DNA of 64,000 bases, taken from positions 1 to 64,000 of the forward strand of contig CCNC01000128.1 in NCBI GenBank assembly GCA_000824845.1, in the 5' to 3' direction. The position numbers and the translations under genes are program-made. The stretch's first letter is position 1. Each line of letters begins with the position of its first letter. Shown here in pieces: positions 17,157 to 26,912 of the stretch. The notes under the pieces are model-generated. The model did not search any database and was not told the origin of the DNA. It saw only the letters and a program-made list of their open reading frames with translations. The stretch is from Mesorhizobium sp. ORS 3359 (lineage in GTDB: Bacteria > Pseudomonadota > Alphaproteobacteria > Rhizobiales > Rhizobiaceae).

Positions 17157-17842
17157 TGGCTCAACTCCCGCGACCAGTTGATGGCGTTGACATAGATGCC
17201 GAGCGGATTTGCGCGCAGCCGTTCGGCGTCGCTCGGCGTCTGCATCACAATCGTCAGGATCGCCGTCCAACGCTCGGTGCCGGAAAGCTGGCCACTTTCA
17301 TACTGGCGCTCGATCCAGGCGACACGAAAGGAGTTCGGCGAGGCCCGGATGACCGAGGAAATCTCCACCGCGACCTGTTGCTTGCTTATCCTGGAGAACG
17401 GGTCGTTGGCACGAGCATAGTCGTTGAGCGCCGCAGCGCCCTGGTCGGTGGTCCATTCATAGGCGCGGAGCCAATCCTGGCGCAGGATGACCGGATCAGC
17501 GGGAATGGAGCGCACCTGTTCGATGAAGCGAGCGAGATGCCAGGCGATCTGCGGGTCGGTCGGCTTATAGCCGGCGATCGCGGGCGCGGTCGCCTGGACC
17601 TCGCCCAACCTGTCGACCTGCACGACCCAGGGCACGACGGTGCCGCGGGCCAGTTGCCAGACGAGGGAAGCGGCAAGGCCCGCCGACAGGATCAGCGATC
17701 CGAACGCCATTAGGCGCCAGTTCCGAGCCTGGACGCGGGCGGAGCCGATGCGCTCGTCCCAGATCTGCTGCGCCTTCTGATAGGGTGTCTCCGGTCGAGG
17801 GGTCTTGCCGTAGTGGACCGCGGGGCGCCTAAAGATGTTCAT
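17153..17842 (-). CDS. trbF: TrbF, VirB8-like inner-membrane assembly factor
   Basis: 229 residues. The N-terminal cytoplasmic segment (MNIFRRPAVHYGKTPRPETP) is typical of TrbF. One membrane helix near residues 44-64 (LMAFGSLILSAGLAASLVWQ) and a periplasmic NTF2-like domain follow, including RTxxPSSFRVAW-type and ERWTAILTIVM segments. It is the assembly scaffold of the type IV channel. Confidence 0.94.
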   Translation of the reverse strand: MNIFRRPAVHYGKTPRPETPYQKAQQIWDERIGSARVQARNWRLMAFGSLILSAGLAASLVWQLARGTVVPWVVQVDRLGEVQATAPAIAGYKPTDPQIAWHLARFIEQVRSIPADPVILRQDWLRAYEWTTDQGAAALNDYARANDPFSRISKQQVAVEISSVIRASPNSFRVAWIERQYESGQLSGTERWTAILTIVMQTPSDAERLRANPLGIYVNAINWSRELSQ

Positions 17843-17845
17843 GGG

Positions 17846-19216
17846 TCATTCGCCTTCAGAAAGAGAAATCGAGGCTCCGCCGCCATGGCTGTCGCCCGCG
17901 CGAACCGCATGGGCGGCGGTCTGGGCACCATGGGAGAGACGCTGGGAGCGCTGCAGGCGTCTGGCCCATTCGGGCTGCCCTTGATTGCCGGATGGCTTGC
18001 CCGCGCCGGGCGCATGAGCCGCGGCCGACGCCGCGCCACCTCCGACCGTTCCCATAGTCGAGGACCCGCCGGTGATTTCAGCGGCCGAATTGGCGCCGGT
18101 GGCAAAGCTGGACTGAAGCGATTGCATGGCATTCGTTGCGACGCGCTTCAGCGGCGAGGCTGCCGCCGAAGCGCCAGCGCGCGCAATGCCGCCGAGGCCC
18201 GAGGTAATGCCTGCCGCACCAGGCTGACCGGCGGCGGCAAGTGTGTAAGCAGCCGAGCCGGCGCCAGCGAGCGACGCTCCGCCCCGCGCGGCCGAGGTGG
18301 CTCCCGGGAACAGGGCCGTCCCGCCTCGCGCCGCCAGGCCGGCCGCACCATAGCCTGCGACCGCCATGCCGCCCGCGGCAAGGCCAGTGCCGACCGCAGC
18401 ACCTGCGCCAAGCTGCGGTCCACCCGCGACGAGGCCGTTGGCGATACCAGGGCCGAAGATGCCGAGGCCAAGCAGCGACAGCGCCGCCAGCACGATCGCC
18501 ATGGCCTGGTCGATGGTCGGGTTCTCGCCGCCGAAGCCCTGGGTGAATTCGCCGAAGAGCGTCGATCCGATGCCGATCACCACGGCAAGCACCAGAACCT
18601 TGATGCCGGACGAAATGACGTTGCCCAGCACGCGTTCTGCCATGAAGGCCGTCTTGCCGAACAGGCCGAAAGGGATCAGCACGAAGCCGGCCAGCGTCGC
18701 CAGCTTGAATTCGATCAGGGTGACGAAGAGTTGCACCGCCAGGACGAAGAAGGCGAGCAGGACGAGCGCCCAGGCAAAGAGCAGGCAAGCGATCTGGATG
18801 AAGTTCTCAAAGAAGGAGACGTAGCCCATCAACCCGGAGATCGCCTCAAGCAATGGCCGTCCCGCGTCGAGGCCGGTTTGTGCCACCTTGCCGGGGTGAA
18901 GCAGGTCCTGTGCAGAAAAGCCGGTTCCACTCGCCTTGAGACCAAGACCGGAGAAACTCTCGAAGACGATTCGCGCCAGGCTGTTCCAGTTCGAAATCAG
19001 GTAAGCGAAGACCCCGACGAACAGTGTCTTCCTGACGAGCCGCGCGATAATGTCCTCATCGGCGCCCCAGCTCCAGAAAAGCGCGGCGAGCGTCACGTCG
19101 ATCACGATGAGCGTGGTGGCGACAAAGGCGACCTCGCCGCCGAGCAGGCCGAAACCTGAGTCAATGTAGCGGGTGAAGGTGGCCAGGAATTGATCGATGA
19201 CACCGGTATTGCCCAT
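17846..19216 (-). CDS. trbL: TrbL, polytopic VirB6-like channel protein
   Basis: 456 residues. Residues 1-270 carry about six to seven membrane helices, with GFGLLGGEVAFVATTLIVID and LFVTLIEFKLATLAGFVLIP among them. The C-terminal third is a low-complexity Gly/Ala-rich tail ending in a His-containing linker, as usual for TrbL/VirB6. It forms part of the inner-membrane passage for DNA. The long forward open frame opposite it (17813-19159) is a composition shadow. Confidence 0.94.
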   Translation of the reverse strand: MGNTGVIDQFLATFTRYIDSGFGLLGGEVAFVATTLIVIDVTLAALFWSWGADEDIIARLVRKTLFVGVFAYLISNWNSLARIVFESFSGLGLKASGTGFSAQDLLHPGKVAQTGLDAGRPLLEAISGLMGYVSFFENFIQIACLLFAWALVLLAFFVLAVQLFVTLIEFKLATLAGFVLIPFGLFGKTAFMAERVLGNVISSGIKVLVLAVVIGIGSTLFGEFTQGFGGENPTIDQAMAIVLAALSLLGLGIFGPGIANGLVAGGPQLGAGAAVGTGLAAGGMAVAGYGAAGLAARGGTALFPGATSAARGGASLAGAGSAAYTLAAAGQPGAAGITSGLGGIARAGASAAASPLKRVATNAMQSLQSSFATGANSAAEITGGSSTMGTVGGGAASAAAHAPGAGKPSGNQGQPEWARRLQRSQRLSHGAQTAAHAVRAGDSHGGGASISLSEGE

Positions 19217-19540
19217 TTATCGGGCCTCGTGCAGCGACTGCGAAACGGCCGGCTCGGTTGTCGAACCTCCCGACGGTTTGTCGAGACCAAGGAAGCGATC
19301 GCGCTGCTCGGCCCACAGTCGCGCGCATCCATCGTTACGCAGAGCGGCCTCGCCGAGGTCCTGGCAACGGCGCAGGCCATCGCGAAGCGGATTTGGCATC
19401 GAGGCTTCCGGTGCGTGCAACCTCTCCCCCAGCGGCTTGTCCTCCTTCCGGCTCGTCTCGAGCGCGCCTGCCGTCACGGCAGCCGCGACGAAGACGACGG
19501 CCACGATGCGAGCGAGGGCTTTGCCGTCCATGGCCATCAT
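19217..19540 (-). CDS. trbK-alt: TrbK-alt entry-exclusion-type lipoprotein or exported protein
   Basis: 107 residues between trbJ and trbL, the usual place for the alternative TrbK. A membrane or signal segment near residues 9-27 (LARIVAVVFVAAAVTAGALE) is followed by RRCQDLGEAALRNDGCARLW, the cysteine-containing hallmark, and AEQRDRFLGL. The family is thought to limit redundant mating between donors. The start may be the ATG at 19540 or the third Met at 19531. Confidence 0.88.
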   Translation of the reverse strand: MMAMDGKALARIVAVVFVAAAVTAGALETSRKEDKPLGERLHAPEASMPNPLRDGLRRCQDLGEAALRNDGCARLWAEQRDRFLGLDKPSGGSTTEPAVSQSLHEAR

Positions 19541-19542
19541 CC

Positions 19543-20301
19543 TCAGCGGTTGAACATCCGGACGTCGCCAGCCTGGTAGCCGGAGCCAGGGGCGAGGAAG
19601 CGGCGGCGTTGCTCGCGGCCCTGGTCGACGGCAGCGGCACGTTCGGCTTCGCTCAGCGCCTGGGCGCGACCGTTGGCGGCGATCACCGCGGTCAAATCCG
19701 CAAGTTGCTGGCCCTGAAGCGCAAGCAGCTGATTGCCGGCTTGGGTCGCCTGCAGCGCGCCGGTGGCGGATTGGCTGGCGCCGACCAGCGCCGACATTTG
19801 CGCGCGGCCGCTCTCAATATTTCCAACGACGCCCGCCTGGACGCGCATGGCGTCCTGGAGACCGCCGACCGTGTTTTGCCAGCGCGAGCGTGCGTCTGTC
19901 ACAAGCTGTTTATCGGAGGCAGAGAGCGAGACGTCGCCATATTGCTGCTGAAAGGCCTTGTCGACCTGCTGGACGTCAAAGGCGATGTTCTGTGCTTGCC
20001 CGAGAAGCTGTTGCGTGCGTTGCACCGACTGCTGCATTTGCTGCAGCGAGGACAACGGCAGGCTCGCCAGATTGCGCCCCTGGTTGATCAGCATCTGGGC
20101 CTGGTTCTGAAGCGAGGTGATCTGGTTGGTGATCTGCTGCAGCGAACGCGCGGCCGTCAGCACATTCTGGGAATAGTTCGATGGATCGAACACGATGAGG
20201 GCATGGGCTGGCGCGGTCATCATCGGCCAGATCGCCACCGGCAGGGCGAACATCGCGATGACCGGAAGAAGGGCGCGCGGGCGGCTTTGCCGGGTAGTCA
20301 T
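19543..20301 (-). CDS. trbJ: TrbJ, VirB5-like pilus-associated protein
   Basis: 252 residues. The signal peptide runs to about residue 34 (PVAIWPMMTAPAHA). A helical, Gln-rich body follows, with FDPSNYSQNVLTAARSLQQI and QMLINQGRNLASLPLSSLQQ. The C-terminal MFNR is a common TrbJ ending. It is a periplasmic minor pilus component or adhesin. Its start overlaps the trbE stop (20298-20301). Confidence 0.94.
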   Translation of the reverse strand: MTTRQSRPRALLPVIAMFALPVAIWPMMTAPAHALIVFDPSNYSQNVLTAARSLQQITNQITSLQNQAQMLINQGRNLASLPLSSLQQMQQSVQRTQQLLGQAQNIAFDVQQVDKAFQQQYGDVSLSASDKQLVTDARSRWQNTVGGLQDAMRVQAGVVGNIESGRAQMSALVGASQSATGALQATQAGNQLLALQGQQLADLTAVIAANGRAQALSEAERAAAVDQGREQRRRFLAPGSGYQAGDVRMFNR

Positions 20302-22748
20302 GGTTGGGGATCCTTTCCGGGTTTGGGAACAGTGAGATTGGGAATGAGGTCGGCGGCCCAGCCGATGCCGCGGGCACGCAGCCAGGTCGCCAGGAAGCCG
20401 TCACGGCCGTGCTCGGCGATGAGGGTGTCTATCAAGGCCTGATCGCTCTTCGAGGATGCGGCGCAAAGTGCCAGCCCGACCTCGGACAGGTCGAGCTCAA
20501 ACAGACGGTTTCCGCGGCGGGACTGGCAGTAGTAGTCGCGCTTGGGTGTCGCCCGCGCCAGGATCTCGATCTGGCGGTCGTTCAGGCCGAAGCGGCGATA
20601 GATGGCGGTAATTTGCGGCTCGATCGCGCGCTCATTGGGCAACAGAAGCCGGGTTGGACAGCTTTCGATGATCGCTGGAGCGATCGCAGAATTGTCGATG
20701 TCGGCGAGCGACTGGGTGGCAAAGACGACGCTGGCATTCTTCTTGCGCAGCGTCTTTAGCCACTCGCGCAGCTGGCCGGCGAACGCGTCATCGTCGAGCG
20801 CAAGCCAGCCTTCGTCGATAATGAGCAGCGTTGGACGCCCGTCGAGCCGGTCGCCGATGCGGTGAAACAGATAGGAAAGGACGGCCGGCGCGGCCGGGGT
20901 ACCCACCAGACCCTCGATTTCGAACGCCTGCACTGATGCCTGTCCGAGCTGTTCGGCCTCGGCGTCGAGCATCCGGCCGTGAGCGCCACCAACACAATAA
21001 GGACGAAGCGCCTGCTTCAGGTCATTGGCTTGCAGAAGCACGCTCAGCCCTGTGATGGTCCGCTCCTCGACGGGAGCCGAGGCGAGCGACGTCAGCGCGG
21101 CCCAGATGTGCTCCTTGGCGTCCGGCGTGACCTTGACGCCCTCTCGTATCAGGATCGCGACGACCCAGTCAGCCGCCCAGGCGCGCTCGTACATGTCGTG
21201 AACCCGGGCGAGCGGCTGCAGCGAAACGGATGCGTCCATGCCTTCGGTGAGGTGGCCGCCGAGATCGTGCCAGTCGCCGGCCATGGCGAGCGTCGCCGCC
21301 CGTATCGAGCCGCCAAAGTCGAAGGCGAAGATCTGAGCGTTGCGGTAGCGGCAAAACTGCAGCGCCATCAGCGCCAGCAGCACCGATTTACCGGCCCCGG
21401 TGGGGCCAACGACCAGCGTATGCCCGACATCGCCGACATGAAGGACCAACCGGAACGGGGTCGAGCCTTCGGTCTTGCCGTAAAGCAAGGGAGGACTGGC
21501 CAGGTGCTCGTCCCGTTCGGGTCCCGCCCACACGGCAGACAGCGGTATCATGTGGGCGAGATTGAGCGTTGAGATGGGAGGCTGGCGGACATTGGCATAG
21601 GCGTGCCCGGGCAAGGAGCCGAGCCAGGCGTCGACGGCGTTGACGTTTTCGGCAATCGCCGTGAAGTCGCGACCCTGGATCACCTTTTCGACCAGCCGCA
21701 ATTTCTCGTCGGCCACGCGCGGGTCGGGGTCCCAAACCGCGACGGTCGCGCTGACATAGGCCATGCCCGCCGCGTCGGCGCCGAGCTCCTGCAACGCGGT
21801 GTCGGCGTCGGCCGCCTTGTTGGCGGCGTCGGTGTCGAGAAGTGCTGACGCCTCGTTGGTCATCACCTCCTTCAGGATCGCGGCGATGCTCTTGCGCTTG
21901 GCGAACCATTGCCGCCGTATCCTGGTTAAGAGGCGCACAGCGTCGACCTTGTCGAGCAGGATCGCGCGCGTCGACCAGCGGTAGGGGAAGGCCAGCCGAT
22001 TGAGATCATCAAGCAGGCCAGGGGTGGTGGCGGTGGGGAAGCCTACAATCGTCAGCACGCGAAGATGGTTGTCGCCAAGCCGCGGCTCGAGCCCGCCGGC
22101 GAGCGGCTCGTCGGCCAGCAGCGCGTCGAGATAGATCGGCGTCTCGGGGACACGGACCGGATGCCGTTTGGTCGAGATCGTCGAATGCAGGTAGGCCAGC
22201 GTTTCGCCGTCATCGAGCCATTGGCATTCCGGCATGAACCCATCGAGAAGGGCCAGCACGCGCTCTGTCCGGTCGACAAAGGTGCGCACGATCTCGCCCG
22301 GATCGGCGCCCGACCGGTCGCGACCCTCATAGAGCCAACCCTCTGCGCGCGTGGCGTCTTCGGGCGACGGCAGGAACAAGAATGTGAGAAAGTAGCTCGA
22401 TACGAAATGAACGCCTTCCTCATCGAAGTCGGCCTTGCGCTCGGCATCGAGCAGGCCGGAGGCCGCATCGGGAAACTGGCTCTCGGGATAGGAAGCCGCT
22501 TCGTGCCGCTGCGCTTCAACGAAGATGCTCCAGCCAGAGCCTAAACGGCGAAAGGCATTGTTGATGCGCGAGGCCACCGCGACAAGCTCCGCCGCAACGG
22601 CGGAGTCGAGATCTGGGCCGCGAAACCGCGCCGTGCGCTGGAAGCTGCCGTCCTTGTTGAGCACCACACCCGGCGCGACCAGTGCCGCCCAAGGGAGATA
22701 ATCGGCGAGGCGAGCGGCGGTCCGACGGTATTCGGCAAGGCTCATCAT
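20298..22748 (-). CDS. trbE: TrbE, VirB4-like conjugation ATPase
   Basis: 816 residues from MMSLAEYRRTAARLADYLPW. The longer frame from 22898 overlaps trbD and has no site. The N-terminal CagE/TrbE/VirB domain precedes the motor. Walker A is VVGPTGAGKSVLLALM and Walker B is TLLIIDEGWLAL. It energises pilus biogenesis and substrate transfer at the inner membrane. Length and motif spacing are normal. Confidence 0.95.
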   Translation of the reverse strand: MMSLAEYRRTAARLADYLPWAALVAPGVVLNKDGSFQRTARFRGPDLDSAVAAELVAVASRINNAFRRLGSGWSIFVEAQRHEAASYPESQFPDAASGLLDAERKADFDEEGVHFVSSYFLTFLFLPSPEDATRAEGWLYEGRDRSGADPGEIVRTFVDRTERVLALLDGFMPECQWLDDGETLAYLHSTISTKRHPVRVPETPIYLDALLADEPLAGGLEPRLGDNHLRVLTIVGFPTATTPGLLDDLNRLAFPYRWSTRAILLDKVDAVRLLTRIRRQWFAKRKSIAAILKEVMTNEASALLDTDAANKAADADTALQELGADAAGMAYVSATVAVWDPDPRVADEKLRLVEKVIQGRDFTAIAENVNAVDAWLGSLPGHAYANVRQPPISTLNLAHMIPLSAVWAGPERDEHLASPPLLYGKTEGSTPFRLVLHVGDVGHTLVVGPTGAGKSVLLALMALQFCRYRNAQIFAFDFGGSIRAATLAMAGDWHDLGGHLTEGMDASVSLQPLARVHDMYERAWAADWVVAILIREGVKVTPDAKEHIWAALTSLASAPVEERTITGLSVLLQANDLKQALRPYCVGGAHGRMLDAEAEQLGQASVQAFEIEGLVGTPAAPAVLSYLFHRIGDRLDGRPTLLIIDEGWLALDDDAFAGQLREWLKTLRKKNASVVFATQSLADIDNSAIAPAIIESCPTRLLLPNERAIEPQITAIYRRFGLNDRQIEILARATPKRDYYCQSRRGNRLFELDLSEVGLALCAASSKSDQALIDTLIAEHGRDGFLATWLRARGIGWAADLIPNLTVPKPGKDPQP

Positions 22749-22758
22749 AGCTGCGCCC

Positions 22759-23040
22759 TCAAACCGACAGATGCGCGGGCAGCCGCAGGTGCCGGCGTCC
22801 AACCTCGAAGAAAAGTGGGTCGCGCCTCGCAGCCCACACCGCCGTGAAATGCCCGATTGCCCACATGAGCAGACCAACGAGCCACAGCCGCAACCCAAGG
22901 CCGACAGCGCCGGCCAGCGTGCCGTTCAGGATCGCAATTGCACGTGGCGCGCCCCCGAGCAGGATCTGCTCGGTCAGTGCCCGGTGGACAGGCGCCGTCC
23001 AGCCTGGCACCGCGTCGAGCTGTTCGAAAGCGGTTGTCAT
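22759..23040 (-). CDS. trbD: TrbD, VirB3-like inner-membrane protein
   Basis: 93 residues. The ATG overlaps the trbC stop (ATGA). It contains VHRALTEQILLGGAPRAIAI and two closely spaced membrane helices (LNGTLAGAVGLGLRLWLVGL and following). It works with TrbE in pilus biogenesis. Confidence 0.93.
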   Translation of the reverse strand: MTTAFEQLDAVPGWTAPVHRALTEQILLGGAPRAIAILNGTLAGAVGLGLRLWLVGLLMWAIGHFTAVWAARRDPLFFEVGRRHLRLPAHLSV

Positions 23041-23372
23041 CAGATCAACGCTCCTCCGCCGAAGGAGAAGAACGACAGGAAGAAACTCGACGCCGCGAAG
23101 GCGATCGAAAGGCCAAAGACGATCTGGATCAGCCGCCTGAAACCGCCCGAACTGTCGCCGAAGGCCAGCGTCAGGCCGGTAACGATGATGATGATGACGG
23201 CGATGATCTTGGAGACCGGTCCCTCGACCGATTGCAGGATCTTTTCGAGCGGCTGCTCCCACGGCATCGAGGAACCCGATGCATGGGCGGTCGACGCGAC
23301 CACGAGATTGAGGGCAAGGGCCGCAGCCCCTGCAGCCAGACTGGCGTGGCAGCGCGAAAGCAGACGGCTCAT
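23040..23372 (-). CDS. trbC: TrbC, VirB2-like major pilin
   Basis: 110 residues. A signal peptide is cleaved after about residue 32 (STAHA). The mature pilin then has MPWEQPLEKILQSVEGPVSK and two hydrophobic helices separated by a short polar loop (SSGGFRRL). TrbC-type pilins of RP4 are cyclised by TraF; a TraF-like peptidase is encoded at 53763-54308. Confidence 0.93.
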   Translation of the reverse strand: MSRLLSRCHASLAAGAAALALNLVVASTAHASGSSMPWEQPLEKILQSVEGPVSKIIAVIIIIVTGLTLAFGDSSGGFRRLIQIVFGLSIAFAASSFFLSFFSFGGGALI

Positions 23373-24352
23373 GAAATTTCTCCTGTATTGATCGGTGTGG
23401 GTTCAGCAATGCGGTAGTCGCCGTCGGGGCCGAGACCGTCGACCCTCACCAGTTCGACAAGCCGTCGCGCGGCGCCGCGTCCTGCGAGCACGGCCACGAG
23501 GCCTATCGTGTCGGCGATCAGCGCTCGCGGGACAGTGACGACAGCCTCCTGGATCAGCTGCTCAAGCCGGCGCAGGGCGCCTATGCCGGAGCCCGCATGA
23601 AGGGTGCCGATGCCGCCGGGATGCCCGGTACCCCATGCCTTCAAGAGGTCCAGGGCTTCGGCGCCGCGTACCTCGCCGATGGGAATGCGATCGGGCCGCA
23701 AGCGCAAGGACGAGCGAACCAGGTCGGATAGCGTGGCGACGCCATCCTTGGTGCGCATCGCGACGAGGTTGGGGGCCGTGCACTGCAGTTCGCGGGTGTC
23801 CTCGATGATGACGACCCGATCCTTCCCTTTTGCCACTTCGGCAAGCAGGGCGTTGGTGAGCGTCGTCTTGCCTGTCGAGGTGCCGCCGGCGACCAGGATG
23901 TTCGCGCGCCCGGCAACCGCGGCGCGCAATATCGTGGCCTGCCTAGCCGACATGATGCCTGCCGCGACATAGTCATCGAGCGTGAACACGGCGACCGCGG
24001 GCTTGCGGATCGCGAAGGCCGGCGCGGCGACGACGGGCGGCAACAGGCCTTCGAAACGCTCGCCGGTTTGCGGCAACTCGGCCGACACGCGCGGGGTACG
24101 GGAATGCACCTCGGCACCGACATGATGGGCGACGAGGCGGATAATGCGCTCGCCCGCGGCAGGCGCCAGCAGTTCCCCCGTGTCGGCCAAACCATCCGAA
24201 AGCCGATCCACCCAGATGCGGCCATCCGGGTTCAGCATGACCTCAACGATCGCGGGATCGTCGAGAAACCGGGCAATGGCCGGTCCAAGCGCGGTGCGCA
24301 GCATACGCGAGCTGCGCGCGCGTCCCTCGTTATTGTCGTGCGATATGACCAT
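23369..24352 (-). CDS. trbB: TrbB, VirB11-like traffic ATPase
   Basis: 327 residues, the first gene of the reverse-strand trb operon. Walker A is [19 protein letters not shown], the Asp box is [12 protein letters not shown], and the His box is [12 protein letters not shown]. It forms a hexamer at the inner-membrane base that switches between pilus assembly and DNA transfer. Its promoter should lie in 24353-24765. Confidence 0.95.
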   Translation of the reverse strand: MVISHDNNEGRARSSRMLRTALGPAIARFLDDPAIVEVMLNPDGRIWVDRLSDGLADTGELLAPAAGERIIRLVAHHVGAEVHSRTPRVSAELPQTGERFEGLLPPVVAAPAFAIRKPAVAVFTLDDYVAAGIMSARQATILRAAVAGRANILVAGGTSTGKTTLTNALLAEVAKGKDRVVIIEDTRELQCTAPNLVAMRTKDGVATLSDLVRSSLRLRPDRIPIGEVRGAEALDLLKAWGTGHPGGIGTLHAGSGIGALRRLEQLIQEAVVTVPRALIADTIGLVAVLAGRGAARRLVELVRVDGLGPDGDYRIAEPTPINTGEIS

Positions 24353-24765
24353 GCCGTCCCCGTTTTGACCGCGGAACAGGTGGAGCTGTTTGCGGTCGGG
24401 ACGATCAAAAGAGCCTTGGCGCTCTCGGATTCAATGCAGTTGAGGCCCCGTCGTAGCGTAGCGTGCAAATACCGGCCAAGGGCGGTGCCGAAGGCCCTGA
24501 CGCTCTACGGCGAGCCATTGCGGCTTTCATCGCACTACGCACATCATGAATTTTCGCAATATGAAGTACATGTTTATTGACACGCGATTCACGCCGGGTT
24601 TATGTGAGCATCGATGGCCTGCCGGTCGAGGCGATCGGCACGGAGGATTGCCATGATGAACGGCATGGACGGTGCGATTTTTCGGCGCAAAGCCGCCTTT
24701 CCGAGGCGCGTCGAAACGATGCTGCGACCGTCGATACCGGCCCCGGCAAAGAGCGGAGCCACCGC
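24353..24765. other. Divergent regulatory region between trbB and the ABC permease
   Basis: A 413-base stretch with no gene I can support. It separates the reverse trb operon from the forward transporter genes, so it should contain both promoters. The AT-rich segment around 24550-24600 (TTTTCGCAATATGAAGTACA) stands out. I could not identify a certain LuxR-type box. Confidence 0.5.
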
Positions 24766-25425
24766 GTGAGCATGTTCGAGATCTGGCTGGGCATTCTGCA
24801 AGGTCTGGGCATCACCGCACAGGTCACCGCCTATGCCCTGGTCTTTGCAGTCCCCTTCGCGCTCGTACTCGGCGTCGCACAGTTTCTTGCCACCGGTCTG
24901 ACGCGCTTTCTGGTTACCGCCGTGATCGAATTCTGGCGCAGCTCCGCGGTCGTCGTCCTGCTGTTCGTCTTTTATTACGTGCTCCCGGTGATGGGGATCA
25001 CTCTATCGGCGCTAACCGTCAGTGCATTGGTGCTCGGTCTCAACATCGGCGGCTATGCCAGCCAGGCGGTACGCGCCGGGCTGCAGTCGCTTCCCGCCGG
25101 CCAACGCGAAGCCGGCATGGCGCTCGGCCTCTCGCGCCCGGCGATCCTGCTTCTGATCGAGCTGCCGCAGGCGCTAATCACCATGAGCCCCACCTTCGTC
25201 AACAACCTTATCCAGCTCGTCAAGGCGACTTCGCTTGTCTCGCTGGTCACACTCACGGACATGACCTTCCGCGCCAAGGAGATCGCGCAGACCGACTACG
25301 ACCCGGTCGCGATCTATTCGGCGCTGCTGCTGGCCTTCTTCGTCGTCTGTTATCCGATCGCGCTCGCCGGCCGCTGGCTGGAGGCGCGGGTCCACCCTGA
25401 AAAAGGAACGGCTCGTGGGATTTGA
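24766..25425 (+). CDS. Polar amino-acid ABC transporter permease (HisM/EhuC type)
   Basis: 219 residues from GTG 24766 (GCGGAG 8 bases upstream); ATG 24772 is an alternative. Five membrane helices are predicted. The permease signature reads QREAGMALGLSRPAILLLIE, matching the EAA loop, with EFWRSSAVVVLLFVFYYVLP near the N-terminus. It forms a heterodimer with the next gene. The set resembles ectoine/hydroxyectoine or histidine-type uptake systems, but the substrate is not known. Confidence 0.88.
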   Translation: MSMFEIWLGILQGLGITAQVTAYALVFAVPFALVLGVAQFLATGLTRFLVTAVIEFWRSSAVVVLLFVFYYVLPVMGITLSALTVSALVLGLNIGGYASQAVRAGLQSLPAGQREAGMALGLSRPAILLLIELPQALITMSPTFVNNLIQLVKATSLVSLVTLTDMTFRAKEIAQTDYDPVAIYSALLLAFFVVCYPIALAGRWLEARVHPEKGTARGI

Positions 25426-26074
25426 CCTCCATTTCGCACTGTCGACCATCCCCACCATCATCGGCGCGATTGGAGCTACCCTGCTGGCGACAATCTTGAG
25501 CTGCCTCGGCGCATCAGCGCTTGGTTTCACTTTTGAAATGATCCGCCGCGGGGGCGGAGCGCCTGGCCTCGCCGTCCGCTTCCTGATCGACTTCATCCGC
25601 TCGACGCCAGTTCTGGCCTGGCTCTATTTCCTATATTTCGTCCTGCCTTTCTACGGGATCCGGCTAGGAGCCATGACGGTGGGCATATTGGGGCTGAGCC
25701 TCTACTACAGCGGTTATCTGGCGGAGGTGTTCAAAGCGGGCATCGACGCGATCCCGAAGGGCCAGCAGGAAGCAGCCCGGTCATTGTCGCTCACCCGCCG
25801 CGATACGATTGTTTTCGTCATCGCGCCACAGATGTTGCGCAACATCGCCGCACCGCTCGGCAACTACTTTGTCTCGATCCTCAAGGCGACGCCCTATCTC
25901 GCCGTCCTGGCTGTGCCCGAAATGCTTGGACGCGCCTTCGATATCGCTTCCGAGACCTATCGGTACGCGGAGCCGCTGACCGTCGCCGGCATCCTGTTTC
26001 TCGCGCTTGCACTGATCGTTGCTTACGGCGTGAAGCGCATCGAGCAGCGCCTGCTTGCAGCTGGACGGCGCTGA
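25415..26074 (+). CDS. Polar amino-acid ABC transporter permease (HisQ/EhuD type)
   Basis: 219 residues from GTG 25415, overlapping the previous gene by 11 bases. FIRSTPVLAWLYFLYFVLPF and the EAA loop KGQQEAARSLSLTRRDTIVF identify a second amino-acid-type permease. Translational coupling with both neighbours suggests equal expression. Five membrane helices are predicted. Confidence 0.88.
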   Translation: MGFDLHFALSTIPTIIGAIGATLLATILSCLGASALGFTFEMIRRGGGAPGLAVRFLIDFIRSTPVLAWLYFLYFVLPFYGIRLGAMTVGILGLSLYYSGYLAEVFKAGIDAIPKGQQEAARSLSLTRRDTIVFVIAPQMLRNIAAPLGNYFVSILKATPYLAVLAVPEMLGRAFDIASETYRYAEPLTVAGILFLALALIVAYGVKRIEQRLLAAGRR

Positions 26075-26844
26075 TGCTCGCGCAAGCTCCTCACCCAGCC
26101 AGTGAAACCCTCCCCCTTGTGCGGATCGTCGGCCTCAACAAGTGGTTCGGCGCCTTGCAGGTTTTGAAAGACATCGAACTTACGGTACGAGCTGGCTCAC
26201 GCATCGTCGTCTGCGGGCCGTCCGGCTCGGGCAAATCGACCTTGATCCGCTGCATCAACGGTCTTGAGCACTTCCAAAAGGGAACTATCCAGCTTGAAGG
26301 GACAGCGCTGGGAAGAAATCCTCGCGATACGGCGACGGCGCGCCGGCAAACAGGCATGGTGTTCCAGAGCTTCAACCTCTTTCCGCACCTGACGGTGCTC
26401 GCCAACTGCACGCTGGCGCTGCGGCGGGTTCTGCTGAAGCCGGCGAGCGAGGCCGAAGAGATCGCCATGCATCACCTGACGACGGTGCGCATCCCCGAAA
26501 AGGCGCACGCCTACCCGGCCCAGCTCTCGGGCGGCCAACAACAAAGGGTGGCGATCGCGCGCGCACTCTGCCTCAATCCTCGCATCATGCTGTTCGACGA
26601 GCCGACCTCGGCGCTGGACCCGGAAATGATCAAGGAAGTGCTCGATGTCATGGTCGCGCTCGCGGGAAGCGGTGTGACCATGGTTTGCGTGACGCATGAA
26701 ATGGGCTTTGCACGCGAAGTCGCGGACCAGATCGTTTTCATGGATGAAGGCCGCATCGTCGTCCATGCCTCTTCCAGGGACTTTTTCTCAAGAGCCGCTC
26801 ACCCACGCGCCCAGCTTTTTTTGGACACCATCCTGAGCCATTGA
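26074..26844 (+). CDS. Polar amino-acid ABC transporter ATPase (GlnQ/HisP/EhuA type)
   Basis: 256 residues overlapping the upstream stop. Walker A is VCGPSGSGKSTLIRC, the Q-loop is GMVFQSFNLFPHLTV, the signature is LSGGQQQRVAIARAL, Walker B is IMLFDEPTSALDPE, and the switch His is in CVTHEMGFA. It completes the inner-membrane importer. No binding protein is adjacent; the likely partner is the family 3 binding protein at 37701-38573. Confidence 0.93.
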   Translation: MLAQAPHPASETLPLVRIVGLNKWFGALQVLKDIELTVRAGSRIVVCGPSGSGKSTLIRCINGLEHFQKGTIQLEGTALGRNPRDTATARRQTGMVFQSFNLFPHLTVLANCTLALRRVLLKPASEAEEIAMHHLTTVRIPEKAHAYPAQLSGGQQQRVAIARALCLNPRIMLFDEPTSALDPEMIKEVLDVMVALAGSGVTMVCVTHEMGFAREVADQIVFMDEGRIVVHASSRDFFSRAAHPRAQLFLDTILSH

Positions 26845-26912
26845 TGCCCGATGCCTTTGACCCCAGTGTGCCGGCACGGGCGCGAACATGGCGGCAGGCG
26901 CATGCGAGCAGA

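Noticed and set aside
17813..19159. Forward 448-codon frame opposite trbL
   Set aside because: TrbL has conserved membrane topology and operon context; the forward frame is a GC-composition artefact.
24577..24765. Upstream extension of the first ABC permease
   Set aside because: The extra 63 residues are not permease-like and GTG 24766 has a better site.
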